DNA from: Welwitschia mirabilis
Taxonomy: Eukaryota > Gnetophyta > Gnetopsida > Welwitschiales
Assembly: GCA_051453625.1 (NCBI GenBank)
Contig: JBOZIK010000001.1
Location: forward strand, 6,508,602 to 6,572,601
Direction: 5' to 3'
DNA: 64,000 nucleotides
The position numbers were made by a program, and so were the translations under genes. Below the pieces are notes generated by a model. It was not told the origin of the DNA and made no database searches. It saw nothing but the letters and a program-made list of their open reading frames with translations. Position 1 is the stretch's first letter; each line of letters begins with the position of its first letter. Positions 48,900 to 60,630 of the stretch are shown here, piece after piece.

Positions 48900-50170
48900 T
48901 TAGAAAAGTTAGAAAATCCTCACTTACAAGAGCTAATCCAAGATCCTCTTCCTTTCAACCCACTTATCTATTAGCTTATTCAAGATTTTAGATATATTCT
49001 AATTCTTTTTCTACTTTAATTTAATTTTGGTGATTTTCCCCTTTAACTTTGAGGTAGCCTCCTCAATTACTATAGTCAGTCTTTTTGCTTTTTTTACTTA
49101 ACAATGAGCCTTGGTTTCCATGGACCAAGACTCTTCTAGCTTGTGCCTCTTATCAATGTCATACTGTTACTTGAGGTTGGATAGCTCAATTACAACATAT
49201 TTAGTCATCTTTGAAGAGATATATTTCTCCTAAATTAGCAGATACTAGTCTCTCCTTGAAATAAGATAAGTAATGAAAACTATTAGAGAAGGATTAAGGC
49301 TAAATGATTACAACAAGAAATGGATCATCTATTTACAAGGTGAAGGTAGTGTAATCTCTTAGGTAAGTTCTTATTTCTCCAACATCATAGTCTTTCCCTT
49401 ACTCCTACAATTGGAACCCCTAATCGAAGTAAAGGATTCTCTACAATAAAATAAAGCCAATTCTTAATCCCATATAGAAACAAAAATACATCATATTTTA
49501 AAGAAAAGAAAAGACAAAGAAAAAGAGAAAGACAAGAAAAGTAGATTGTAATAAACATCTCCTTAAGGATAGCCACCTCATTATCATCTAGTAAAGGATA
49601 TTGTTAAAATTTAGCTTTCTTTTTTCTGCTCAAGAACTCCTTGGCATAAGATAAGACCTTAATCATGCATAGGAAATTCTTGATGTAGGTTTGTATCTTT
49701 TCTATAAAATAATTTTAATCTATCTTTCATTCATTAAAAAAGACATATAACTTCTCTTTCGTAATCTCTCTATAGTATAAACTAGTGCTAAAAAATAATT
49801 GAGAGCTTGAAGTGGCCTTCCCACCCATGGAAAGAGACAAGACATTCTCTCTTACCAATCTACTTCTAGGCTAAACTTTTGTGGACTAAGCATAAAAGGC
49901 TATCATATACCTTATCTTCTTATTTCTTTGGCAATGTGTGAGGTTGATAAATATCTTCTCTTTGACTATATTTATCTAGAAGTACTTTATTCCATGGGAT
50001 AGTATCTCTCACATTGCCTTGAAGAATACTTGAGAAATGTGAGTTTTTTTATCAAAGAGGATAAGTCTAAAGTAAGTAAAGATACACATTAATTAGAATG
50101 ATTGTTTAAGAAGATCGACTATTATCCAATCCATTTCATGTACTAGGCATAAAACTTAGGAAATTCCATT
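48900..50170 (-). pseudogene. Antisense accessory ORF of Tat element (Transposase_28 / PF04195-like)
   Basis: Read on the minus strand from about 50170. The segment GKRECLVSFHGWEGHFKLSI (about 49860-49800) corresponds to the conserved 'LV.G.PSS.KGWK.RFFFV' core of the plant 'putative gypsy type transposon' domain. Upstream NVYLYLL..YPLR and downstream a Lys/Glu-rich coiled-coil-like stretch (49240-48970: KLEESWSMETKAHC, EEATSKLKGKITKIK) keep the order seen in that family. Tat-lineage retrotransposons are known to carry such a gene in antisense between integrase and the 3' LTR; its role is unknown. Stops are frequent. The family call is by eye from one motif plus position. Confidence 0.6.
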
Positions 50171-50531
50171 TTGTAGGTCTCAGGTATTTATCTCTTATTT
50201 AGCTCTATTTCTTAACTTAGCTTCAGGAATTAAATCCATAGTTCAATAATAATTTTAGCTCTATTAGTTTTATGCTTATTCATTATTAGTTTAACTATTC
50301 TTGTATTACTGTATATATTATGAGTTTTAAGAAAAACTACCCTAGGGATACAAATTTTAAATAACCAAATCTAACTTTTAATAAATATAATGAGGATTTG
50401 TATTTATAATATAGTCCTAGTGTCATTCTCATCAAGAGATAAATAATAATAAACAAAATAGTAAAACATGCATGGAATCAATCTTTGTAACTATCATAAA
50501 GCAATTCAGTATTATAAGGGAGAAAGAATGA
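50171..50531. other. Possible 3' LTR fragment of Tat element
   Basis: Begins with similarity (50145-50290) to 30066-30195, e.g. CTCATTTTCTA-like and TTAGGAA..TC..AGTT..A.AATAA.TTTAG blocks in the same order. The rest has no match I could find. Confidence 0.45.
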
Positions 50532-51291
50532 TGTAGGAGCATCCTTAAAAAATAAAAACAAATAATGTGTTGTATTTAGAAGTCCATTTATTAGTGTCTT
50601 AGTGTACTTGTATGAAAAATAATATCCTTTCATGTGTAATTACTATTAAGAAATCATGTGTAATCATCATGTAAGCATCATCTATAGTTAGCATAGAAGA
50701 AATATTAGTAAGAGGAATATGTTATGCTTAAGATATACAAAGGTATAAGAAATACATTATGTTTAGAAGTAATCCATGTGTAAGGAATATGTTATCTTTA
50801 AAAGTTATTTTTAGTAAATTGTATAAGAGGATAACATTAAAAGGATTCTTTATTGATAAAGATCTCTCTTGGAGCCTTATAAATAACAAGGTGTGAGGAG
50901 ATGAAAAGCCTAACTTGAAGAATGACTTGGTGAAGGACTCGAAGAAGGGAGGAGTGAGAAATATTAAAGATGAAGCTTGAGAGGATCTCTTACTAAGGGA
51001 ATTAAGGAGATAGTTTCTAGTGAAGATACTCATTCACTTATATTCTTTCTTAAAGACTATCAAACATTAGAGTGATAAACCCTTAATAAGGCTTTAATAG
51101 TTACTATCAAAAGAGAGCTCATAAAAGCTCTACTAGTTTGATTTTAATTTGTAAGTGTTGTAATTGTTATTTAGTAATAGACAGTGATTCTTTTAATACT
51201 CTGTTTTCTAATATTTCTTTAATATTTTCTATTCCTATCTAGAAACATAATTCCAAAAGTGTTCTTCAGTTTTCATTGCACTATCCCTACA
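50532..51291 (+). repeat. 5' LTR of chromovirus-like gypsy element
   Basis: 760 bp; TGTAGG...CCTACA. Confidence 0.93.
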
Positions 51292-51379
51292 TCATCTAAT
51301 CTTAAAGAGAGTTTTTAGTTTTATGTAGAGTTAGTGTTGAATTTGATTTTATCATACTCCTGAAGAAGACAATAATTTC

Positions 51380-54300
51380 TCATCTACAAAAGTGTCTCAC
51401 AAGGAAAGGAATGATAATAGAAGATATATTTCATATAGTACAAGTGATGGTAAAGAATGTGAGTAATAATTACCCAGATCTTTCAAATCAATTCTAGAGA
51501 AGGATAATGAAGAAAAATACTTCATGATGGAGGATCCACTAAGGAAGGATCTTATGCATGAATCTATAAATGAAGACAAAGATAAGGCTCTCTTTATGAA
51601 AGCCCTAAAAAATGTAGGATAGAAGGACCTAGTGAGTGTAACAACATTTGAAGAAATTTTAAAAGCATAAAAGCTTTGAGATTAGATCTAATACATGGAG
51701 TAGTACTTTGACATGGAGAATCTAAATATAGAAAAGAAGATAAAGACTACTTCAACTTACTTATGAGGAGTTGTATCTAATTGATATAAGCATGTTTAGA
51801 AGAGTCATCAGGATTGATATATTTTAAGTTCTTAGATTTACATGAAGGAGAGGTTACAAAATAGGTTCATGTCACTTTCACATAAGACAAAGACAATAAG
51901 AGAGATGCAAATACTTCAGCAAGGAGAAAATTCTATGATAGATTACATAGAAAATTTCCATGCATTTTTCCTTCAAGCTAGATATTTCAACTTTCGTATG
52001 GAAGAGGTAAATAGATAAGTTATAAGTGTAATACTTGTTATTCAAGATGAAATTTACCATTGTTACTCCTAGAATATTTTAGGAAGTGGATCAGTTGGTA
52101 TTATAAGAAGAAGAGATGTTGTAGTTAAGGAATAGTTTAAATAGAGAAGGATTCAAAGAAAATGAACCACAAAGAAGAGGTCATCTACAAGGATAAAGGA
52201 CAAATCAAGAATGAAAAAGGAAAGGTGAAGAAGGTACTAGAGGTAGGGAAGATACTTATGAAGGAATGGGTAGATGAGGTAAGTTTTTGACTATCTATTA
52301 CAAATTCTACAAGCTAAGAGAAGAGGCTAACATACTCATGCTATCTCTAAGTATGATGAGACAAATGAAAATCTAAAAATAATAAACTAAAAAAATGCTA
52401 TTGGTGAGAAATGAAAAAATATGATTGCTAGAAGAACTATTATGCAAGATACATAGATTGCAAAGGATCTAGCATAATGGAGACAACTCTTTAGAACTAG
52501 ATGTAAATGCAAAGACAAGATATGAAATATTATAGTTGATAATGAAAGCACTGATGACTTGTTTTCTACTGAGATGGTGAAAAATTTAAACTTAGAAACC
52601 ATGTTGCATCCAATACCATATCAACTCTTTTGGTTTCATAAATGAGGTCATGTTACAGTTATAGAATAGTACCTAGTTAACTTTAAAATTGGTTATTTTT
52701 ATGATCAAGTTTGTTGTAATGTTATTCCTATGGATTCTTGTCTTTTTTTACTACGTAGATCATGACAATATGATACTAAGTGCATGCATATTGAAGAGAC
52801 TAATACTTGCATTATAAATAATAAGAAGTAACAAATTTTTAGTTTTTACCAAATTTAGAAGAGATTTCAAAGCATAAGATAAGTATTCACTTCTTTAAAA
52901 TAAAGGAGTTGATAGATAAAATAGAAGAAGAAGGATATAACATGACCGTGGTATTAAAGATATCTTCAAAATGTCAATTGAAGGAGTACCTAATGAAGGT
53001 AAAATATGTGTTGAAATCCTTTATAGATATTTTTGTTAATGATTTGTCTTCTAGTTTATTACCTATTATGAGCATAAATCATTAGAAAGATCTAGTATGT
53101 ATTGATTCACTCCAAACAAGATATCATGCAGAATGGCACTGCATAAAAGAGAGGAGGTAAGTAGATAACTACAAGAGCTTCTAAATAAGGGGTTGATCAA
53201 GGAAGGTTTATCACTGTATTTTGTCACAAGAGTATTAACTTCAAAGGAGGATACTAAGGAGTTGAGCATATGTGTTTAATTAAGGTCCATCAACAAAACA
53301 ACTATCAGTTATTCTTTCTTATGACTCACATGGATGATATATTGTATTGTTTAATAAATGCATTCTTTTTAGTAAGATATATTTAAAAAGTGGATATCAT
53401 TAAATTTATATCCAAGAAGGAGATGAATTTAATATTACCTTTAAGACTTTAAATTGATTATATGAATAGTTGATAATACCATTTGGATTGACAAATGCTC
53501 CAAGTACATTTATGAGGTTTATAACAGAGGTATTAAAGCCTTTTCTTAAAAAGCTCATTATTATTTTTCTAGATGATATTTTGGTATTTAGAAAGAATAT
53601 TAAGAAGCATAGAAACTAGTGAAGAATATTTTTTCCAAGGTTAAAGGAAAAGTAATTAATGATAAATATAAAGATGTGCACCTTTTACTAGCCAGAGTTA
53701 GCATTCTCAAGGTATTTATCTTCAAAGATGGAATTATGATGGATTTAGAAAAGATGAATGCTATTTTGGATTAGTCTACATCAATTTCAATAAGAGACAT
53801 TCATAGTTTCTATGGATTAGCAAGATTTTATAAGAGATTTATTAAAAATTTTGGCAAGATTTGTGTGCTAATATTAGCTATTATCAAGAAGGATAAAGAA
53901 TTTAAGTACATAAATAAGATAGATGAAGCATTTGAGTAGTTTAATAAGAGCATTTTTAAAGGTCCTATCTTAGAACTTCTAGATTTTAGCAATACTTTTC
54001 AAGTGGAGTGTGATGCAAGTGGTAAAGCAATTAGTGAAGTGGTTACCCAAGAAAGAAAACCCATTACCTTCTTTAGTGAGAAGCTAAATGATGCTAACAA
54101 AAAGTAATGGGCCTATGAAAAGAAGTTATATGCTATTTTACAAGAATTAAATAGCTATAGATATTACCTACTATAGAAGGAGTTCATTTTGTTCACAAAT
54201 CATAAGGCATTGCAATACGTGAATAGTAAAGAAAAGTTAAGTGCAAAGCAAGTGAAGTTAGTAGAAAAGCTACAAGAATTTAACTTTATAATCAAGAACA

Positions 54301-55640
54301 AAAGTAAGAAGAACAAAGTTTCAGATATTTTGGATTAAGCAATATACATGATAAGCCATTACAAAGTTAATGTTAATTTATCTCATGTTTTAGATTTGTA
54401 TCATTATGATCTAGACCTCAAGGAGGCAAGGAGAAAATGAAGAAGCCTTTAGAAGGATATGATTATAAGGACTCTCATATTTAAGATATCTTATTTTACA
54501 AGGATAATAAGTTGTATATTTCTAGAGGATAAGCAAGGGAGAACATCTTACGAGAGAAGCATTATGAAAACATGTCTAAACATCATGGGTTGGGTAAAAC
54601 CTATAAACTATTGAAGAGGTCATATCATTAGCCTAACATATATAGGAATGTACAACAAATGGTATGAAGTTTTTTTACGTGTTAAAGAGGAAAGGAAAAA
54701 TCAAGAAATATAGGATAATACCTAATATTACTAATTCCAATGAATCATAGCAAGACCTGAGTATGTATTTCATCTTAGAATTACCTCATTTTAAGAGTTA
54801 GAATGGTTCCATCACAATGGTGGTGGAAAAATTTAATAAGATGGTACATTTTGTTCTTAGTTCTAAAATAAGTGATTCTTTATGCATTTTTATGTTATTC
54901 TTTCAAGACATTATGAGTTTCCATGGCTTGTCAAAGACAATAGCCTCAGATAAAGATGTAAAAATTTATTTTTCATTTTTGAAGTAGCCTATGGTATATG
55001 ATGGATACTAAGTTATAAGATTTTTTATGAATTATGGCATTGAAAACTTATTAAGATGGCATTGTGAAGGTAAGCCAAATAGAAGAAAAGATTACTTACC
55101 ACATGCAAAGTTTTTTAATTCAATAAATAGAAGTACCAAAAAATCACCATTTTAAGTGGCATACAAATATCATCTAAGGATGTTAGATATGTTGCATAGT
55201 ATACTAGAGCCCTTAGCTATGACAAAGGACTATGGAAGAAAGTCTTAGAACTTCATTAATATTTGAAGCAAGCTTTGGAAACATCAAACTTCAATGTTAA
55301 GGATGCAACAGATAAGAACAAAATACATATGGAGTTTGAAGAAGCTGACTTAGTGATGGCGTGCCTATGGAAATAAAATACTTTTTACAAGAATAATAAT
55401 AAGCTCAAGTTTCAAAATATTAGTCCATGTAGAATTGTGAAGAATATTTTATAAAAGATGTATTAATTTAATCTTTCAAAGAATTTGGGAATTTCACCTA
55501 CATTCAATGTTGCAAACTTAGTAAATTACCATTAAGAACCTATAGGAAGTAAAGCTTAGATTGAAAAGCTATAGAAGTTAAACAAAGAAAAGAAAAAATT
55601 GGATGATAGACTAGATTCTCAAAAACCATGAGAAGAAGAT
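51380..55640 (+). pseudogene. Gypsy gag-pol polyprotein, decayed
   Basis: Gag (51380-52330): LNIEKKIKTTSTYL, FMSLSHKTKTIREMQILQQG, MIDYIENFHAFLLQARYFNF. Knuckle remnant at about 52395-52440 (KCYW then stop, EMKKYDC). Protease 52530-52830: IIVDNESTDDLFSTEMV (catalytic Asp codon 52538-52540 kept, DSG now DNE), then VIPMDSCLFLL. RT 52977-53700: LKEYL...FIDIFVNDL, PFGLTNAPSTFMRF, IIIFLDDILVF with both Asp at 53572-53577. RNase H 53960-54340: FQVECDASGKAI, FFSEKLNDA, FTNHKALQYVN. Integrase 54530-55290: HGLGKTYKLLKRSYH..P, ending with NRSTKKSPF. C-terminal LPKNLGISPTFNVANLVNYH-like text near 55490. Roughly one stop every 20-40 codons plus frame shifts. Confidence 0.92.
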
Positions 55641-55769
55641 GTGAATGTGGAGGATAAAATTTTGTTTTTAGAGAAAAACTACCTTAGAATGGGCTATGGA
55701 AGTCTAGCAAAAAAGGAATTCCTTTCTTATGATAGCTCACTTTTAAGTGGAGTTAGAGGGGTGGTGAAT

Positions 55770-55804
55770 GGTGGAAAGGAATGGGGTGAAATAGGAAGAA
55801 ATAA
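55770..55804 (+). promoter_or_regulatory. Polypurine tract of chromovirus-like element
   Basis: GGTGGAAAGGAATGGGGTGA and following AAATAGGAAGAAATAA lead directly into the 3' LTR. Confidence 0.85.
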
Positions 55805-56516
55805 TGTAGGAGCATCCTTAGAAAATAAAAATAAATAGTATGTTATAGGTAGGGGTCTATTTGTGAAGGTTTTAATGTGCTTGTGTGGAAAATAATATTT
55901 GCCATGTCTAATTATCATGAAAGCACCATGTGTAATTACCATATAGGTGTCATGTGTAGTTATCATAGAAAGAATCTTCGCAAGAGGAGTATGTTATACT
56001 TAGGAAAAGATAAAGTTGTAAGAAATACATGATGTTTAAAGGGAATCCATGTGTAAGAAATATTTATCTTTAAAATCTATTTTTAGTGAATTATGAAAGA
56101 GGATAATAATAGAAGGATTCTTTGTTAATAAGGATTCCTATTGGAGCCGTATAATTAAGAGTATGTGAGGAGATCAAGAGCATGACTTGGAGAATATCTT
56201 CATAAAGGACCTAAAGACGGAAAAATTAAGATATCTTAGAGTTGAAATTTGAGAGGAGATCTTATTATGGGACTTAAGGCCACTAAGCATTAAACTAGTA
56301 AAGCCTTAGTGAGGTTTTGATGGCTACTACTAAGAAGAGAGATTATGGAATCTCCAATAGTTTGATTCTAGTTTGTAATTATTGTAATTATTGTTTAATA
56401 ACAGAAAGTAATTCCTTTGACACTCTACATTTTGCATATTTATTTAGTATTCTCTGCTCCTCTTTAAAAACACAATTTCAAAAGTGTTCTTGGACTTTTG
56501 TTACATTAGCTTTGCA
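55805..56516 (+). repeat. 3' LTR of chromovirus-like gypsy element
   Basis: 712 bp; same TGTAGGAGCATCCTTA start. The right end (TTTGCA against CCTACA in the 5' copy) is decayed. Confidence 0.92.
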
Positions 56517-58370
56517 TTAGAGAAAGTGCTATTAATTGATAAATTAAGATAGAAATGAGGCATAGCCCTAAGCATCTAGCATGATCATAATAATAACAAC
56601 AAGAATCTTGATAACAAGAAGCTTATCCTATGATTAATATAAATAAATTATGTTAATAATTCATCAAAGCTCAATCATGAAGTATTGGTGAAGATTCTAG
56701 GTCATCTTAACTCTCATAAGCCACTTCATAAGTATGAAAAGTAGGAAGTTATTCCAAAGAACATCAAATAATAGCAACTATAAACTAACATTAGCACATG
56801 AAGAATCACTCAAAAATATAGAAAAGTTTAACATACTTCAATTTAAATCAAGCATCATAAGTATGAAAAAAGATGTATACTTGAAACCAAAAAACTACAT
56901 TAAAGAAATTTTAGCATTTTATTACAAGAATAGAGAAAAATCTACATAAATGAAAGATTTAATCCAAAACTTAATATGTCATGCTAGCCTTAAGAGATAG
57001 CTTATCCATAAAGAAAAGAACTTAGAAACTAGAGATTTCTGAAGATTCTCTCAATTTTAAAAGATTGATTAGAAATCATATAAGTCAAAAGATGCATCAG
57101 AATAATTCTAAATTCCCTCTAAGTAAAAAATTAGGATTAGAATTAGGTTTTAGAAAATTACATATTTTTGATCACTTTATATCGATTCATCAACTACCTT
57201 AAAAATCATGAAATCTACCAAGGGTTTTGAAAGATGGAGATGAACTTCTCTATCTCTAAATGACTAGCGTAACCATCAAATCCAAGATGAGCCATTAAGT
57301 TTCTACTACATCTTAAGCTTAGCTTCCAGTCCATGTTGCAGTGTCCTTTTAGAGATCTAAAAATTGAAATGGTAGAGGAAAGATGTCAATTTTATAAGAG
57401 TTTAATAGCATAGATCAAGATAAATCCATAAAACTATGAAAATCAAAAGTTTATTGTGCTAGATTGGCTTTAATTACTTGAAATAAATATCAAGTTTTAC
57501 ATGTTATCACATGTTCCAATAAACTTTTTAGTGGTCTTTTAGCAAGAATATGTGAAAATTACATAACATGGAAAAATTACTAAATTAAAACATTCAAGTA
57601 TTAAATAAATATAATAAAAAGTTTGAAAATTTTGGTTAATTTTGAGACTAATTTCACTTAAATAAAATGGATAAAGCATGGAAACAAAAAATATAAGTGA
57701 AATTTCTACTCCTCCCAACCACATTTAGATTTGTCCTTAAAGTTAATAAAATGGAAATTGAAATGTATAAAAGAGAAAATTTTGTGGAAAAATATTAAGA
57801 TGCATGATAATAAAAGGAAAGTATTACGTTGCATTTGATAAACCATTACATCAAATAAGAGGTTATGTAAGTGAAAAAAATTAAAAATAATGCAAGTACA
57901 TCTAAAATAATGCATGGTAAAAGTTGCAAAATGAACTAGGAGAAATGTTCTAATGAATGGATCCTCTATGAGATATCATTCTCTCGAGCTTTTTATTAGT
58001 TTCTTATTATTTTTTGGATATTTCCTTTTTCTTTTTAGAAATATTCTTTATTTTATCTTAAATTTCTCTTATCTACTTCTTTTGAAGTTTAGGTACATGA
58101 TATGCCTCTCCACCAAAGAAGACAAAAAGAATAATCTTAAAAATGAGATGGAGAATGATCTTGAGGTGTTTCTTCTTGTTCTTATTCTTGTTATTCTTCT
58201 TGAAATTCTCTTGGAATCTAATCTTTGTTCTTATTCTTCTGTACTTAGGTGATCTTTCTAGAAGTAATGGTTTCTATGTACAATCTATCCAAATTATCAA
58301 ACCTAAGGATTAGAAAAAGGGAATTATGAATCAAATATGAAAATAAACATGGAAGAGATAATTTTTTTTA
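56517..58370. other. AT-rich sequence without recognisable gene
   Basis: No motif. The plus frame 57953-58252 is a Phe/Leu-rich low-complexity frame over TTCTTG-type repeats, not a credible protein. Confidence 0.5.
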
Positions 58371-58640
58371 ATTACCTACATGGATTGCTATAGTTTTAAA
58401 AAGGCATTTGGTCATGTCAAAATATTTATCATCTTGGATTATCCTAGTCATATCTAAATAGCTATTATATGCATTAGTGATGTGAGAGGTAGGCAATATG
58501 TTTCTAATAATAAATTTAAAGAGGGCTAGTTGGTTTTCATAAAGGTATCTACAAGACAGGGCACCCTCTCTATTAGGAGCATATTTTATGTTTAAATCTT
58601 TACAAAGAAAAGTAGGGTTTTTGGTATTCAGAAGTATAGA
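58371..58640 (+). pseudogene. Second LINE reverse-transcriptase fragment
   Basis: Plus strand 58392 onward: SFKKAFGHV then a short gap and, at about 58540-58590, IKVSTRQGTLSIRSIF. These follow the LINE RT pattern ..F.KAFD.V...(about 50 aa)..F..G.RQG.PLSP.LF. The first catalytic Asp is changed (D to G). Nothing before or after could be joined to it, so it is a short isolated piece, unrelated in position to the LINE at the left edge. Confidence 0.5.
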
Positions 58641-59126
58641 TTTTTATGATAGGTTACCCCAAAGATACCCTCAAAATATTTTAAAGTGATAAAAAAGGAA
58701 TTATCATAATAGAAGAATGAATCCCCCAAGATTTTTCCTCATTCATGATTGCATTCTTGTAGAATTTAAGTACTTGCCTATGGTAGTAATATGTTTTGTT
58801 GTGATATGTATTGTACTTACCTAAGCTAAAAGATAGATCTCAAAACATTCTCAAGTAATGACAAGCAAGGACACAAGGTATAGAGTGTGTCAATCTGGGT
58901 TCATAAACTTAAATAAGAAAATAACTTAAAGAAGACCTAACTCTTTAGATGGAGGGGTGGAGAAGTGGGGGGATGGAGGAAGAGTGAAAGAGAAGAGTAG
59001 AAAAGAATTTATGTATTTGATATTTAAGAAATGAAAAAAAAACAATGCAAATGATAAAATATATTGTAAATCCTAAATGCAAGTTTTAAACAATTTAACC
59101 AATATGTTCTCACTTATATTGGCCCT
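58641..59126. other. Spacer with purine-rich tract
   Basis: Contains an unusually G/A-rich run at about 58952-59014 (ATGGAGGGGTGGAGAAGTGG and onward). Nothing else recognised. Confidence 0.5.
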
Positions 59127-60139
59127 TGTTGTGCTACCAATTTATGGTTATTTGATGGGGTTTTATGAGTTGTTTTGTAGGATTTATATACAAGTTTAGG
59201 TAAAATTCTGAGGATTTTGGAGATACAAGAGGAAATCTCAGAAAAGTATGATTATTATCCAAATTTGATGTATTAAAGGCACTTTCTGATGCACAGAGCT
59301 TTGAAGAAGGATTCATGACAAAAATTCTAAGTTTCTCCTTAAGAAAATAATCAAAGAAGACTGTCTTCCACTCTGTCATCCCTACAATAGGCAGTCCCCA
59401 ATGTCGTCTAGATGATAACACAGATGACACTATCATGTAATCGACTTGGATAGATTCCCTTGAATGTTTCCTCTGTTTTTGAGCCATTTATGAGTGCGCC
59501 TAACTACCTTTATAGTTTGTCCTTTTTTGATATATTTTCTTATAAATAAGACCCTCCTCGATTCTCCTTCTCATCTTTGTTGCACTGGACATTCTCATGA
59601 CAGGTGATCGAAGGGTAGGAGATTCATTTGCGTGTGTTGCAGAAAGACATGTACTTGATGGAGGGTGGTGTATCCTCCATTGAGACTCAATTGTTTTGTA
59701 ACACATATGTTGTTACTCTCTTTTAATATAAATCTTGGTTTTATTTTTATGTTTGCATGTTAGTTTATTTAATGATTCTTATAGTCTATGTTACCCTTGA
59801 TCTTGTGATAATTTCTTGGATGATATAGATTTTCAAGGGTAGCCTTTGTTAAGGCTGAAAGCAAATAGAATTAGGGTTATTTTTGTATTGCATGTTAGTT
59901 TAGATTGCATATTGCATTTTGCATTATATATTTATTTCCTTGCATTATTATTTATTTTCTGGTTTCTATTCTTTTACAAAGTAACTAAGTCTCATGCTCA
60001 TAGACTTTAATGAGAATACAACATTTTGGGTCTACTCCCACTCATACTAGTGTGTTGTATTATGAAAGATATTTATTTATTTTATAATGAACAGAATCCT
60101 TTTTGAGCCTAAGTACTTGCATAAATACAGACCGCAACA
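59127..60139 (+). repeat. 5' LTR of Athila-like gypsy element
   Basis: The right end CAACA at 60139 is fixed by the adjacent PBS. The left end TGTTG at 59127 is a candidate chosen because it mirrors CAACA and gives a plausible 1.0-kb LTR. A TATA box lies at 59541. The 3' LTR is outside the window, so the start is unproven. Confidence 0.6.
59541..59547 (+). promoter_or_regulatory. TATA box in Athila-like LTR
   Basis: TATAAATAAGACCCTCC, the usual form of an LTR promoter. Confidence 0.6.
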
Positions 60140-60140
60140 A

Positions 60141-60160
60141 ATTAGCGCCATTGTTGGGGA
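60141..60160 (+). promoter_or_regulatory. Athila-type primer-binding site
   Basis: ATTAGCGCCATTGTTGGGGA is the plant Athila PBS TTGGCGCCGTTGCCGGGGA with only G-to-A and C-to-T changes; that PBS is usually assigned to tRNA-Asp. Confidence 0.9.
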
Positions 60161-60630
60161 AGGGTATTGAGGAGTACAAGGGTTGTTGTCATTCAGATGC
60201 ATATATTAGACCTCTGTTCGATTATTTATCTATGTAGCATTTTATTTTATTAGGAGCTATAGGTTTTATATATGTTATTTTCAATTTCAGTTTTTTGGTT
60301 TCAATTTTCTATAATAAAGTTTGGTCATCTCCTTTGTCTTTCCCATGATAGTCAGGACGATAGTGTGCTATTTTTATATTTGGTTTTATTTTTGAATTGT
60401 GATTTTTCTGAAATAAATTAGTTTCTGTCGTCTCATGTGACGTCTGGATGATAAGGTGGATGATAGTCCTATTTTCTGTGTTTTTCTCTTTCTATTTTCA
60501 GTTCCAGTTCTATTTTTATTTTTCTTGTTTCTATGTGTGTCATCCTCTCTATCGTCCCCACGATAGACAGGACAAAGATCTATTATTTTTTATCTATTTT
60601 TATTATTTTTTGTTTGTAGGATGTTGTGAT

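Larger units (their letters stand above)
50532..56516 (+). mobile_element. Complete Ty3/gypsy element (chromovirus-like)
   Basis: 5985 bp, plus strand. LTRs 50532-51291 and 55805-56516 start TGTAGGAGCATCCTTA; the 5' LTR ends CCTACA, a 6-bp inverted terminus. A purine-rich PPT abuts the 3' LTR. Interior order gag, zinc knuckle, protease, RT, RNase H, integrase is that of Ty3/gypsy. The flanking 5-mers (AATGA and TTAGA) do not match, so the target duplication is lost or the right end is shifted. Protease and RT wording (STDDLFSTEMV, PFGLTNAPSTFMR) is that of plant chromoviruses; I did not find a chromodomain. Confidence 0.93.

Noticed and set aside
50500-50531. Purine tract before the 5' LTR of the chromovirus-like element as a sign of a tandem element
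   Set aside because: Sequence further upstream does not match the element's 3' interior, so the tract is probably coincidental.
57953-58252. 99-codon plus-strand frame
   Set aside because: Phe/Leu/Ile-rich translation of TTCTT-type repeats without any motif.
59134-59706. 117- and 68-codon minus-strand frames
   Set aside because: They lie antisense to the Athila-like LTR with its TATA box; no recognised domain.
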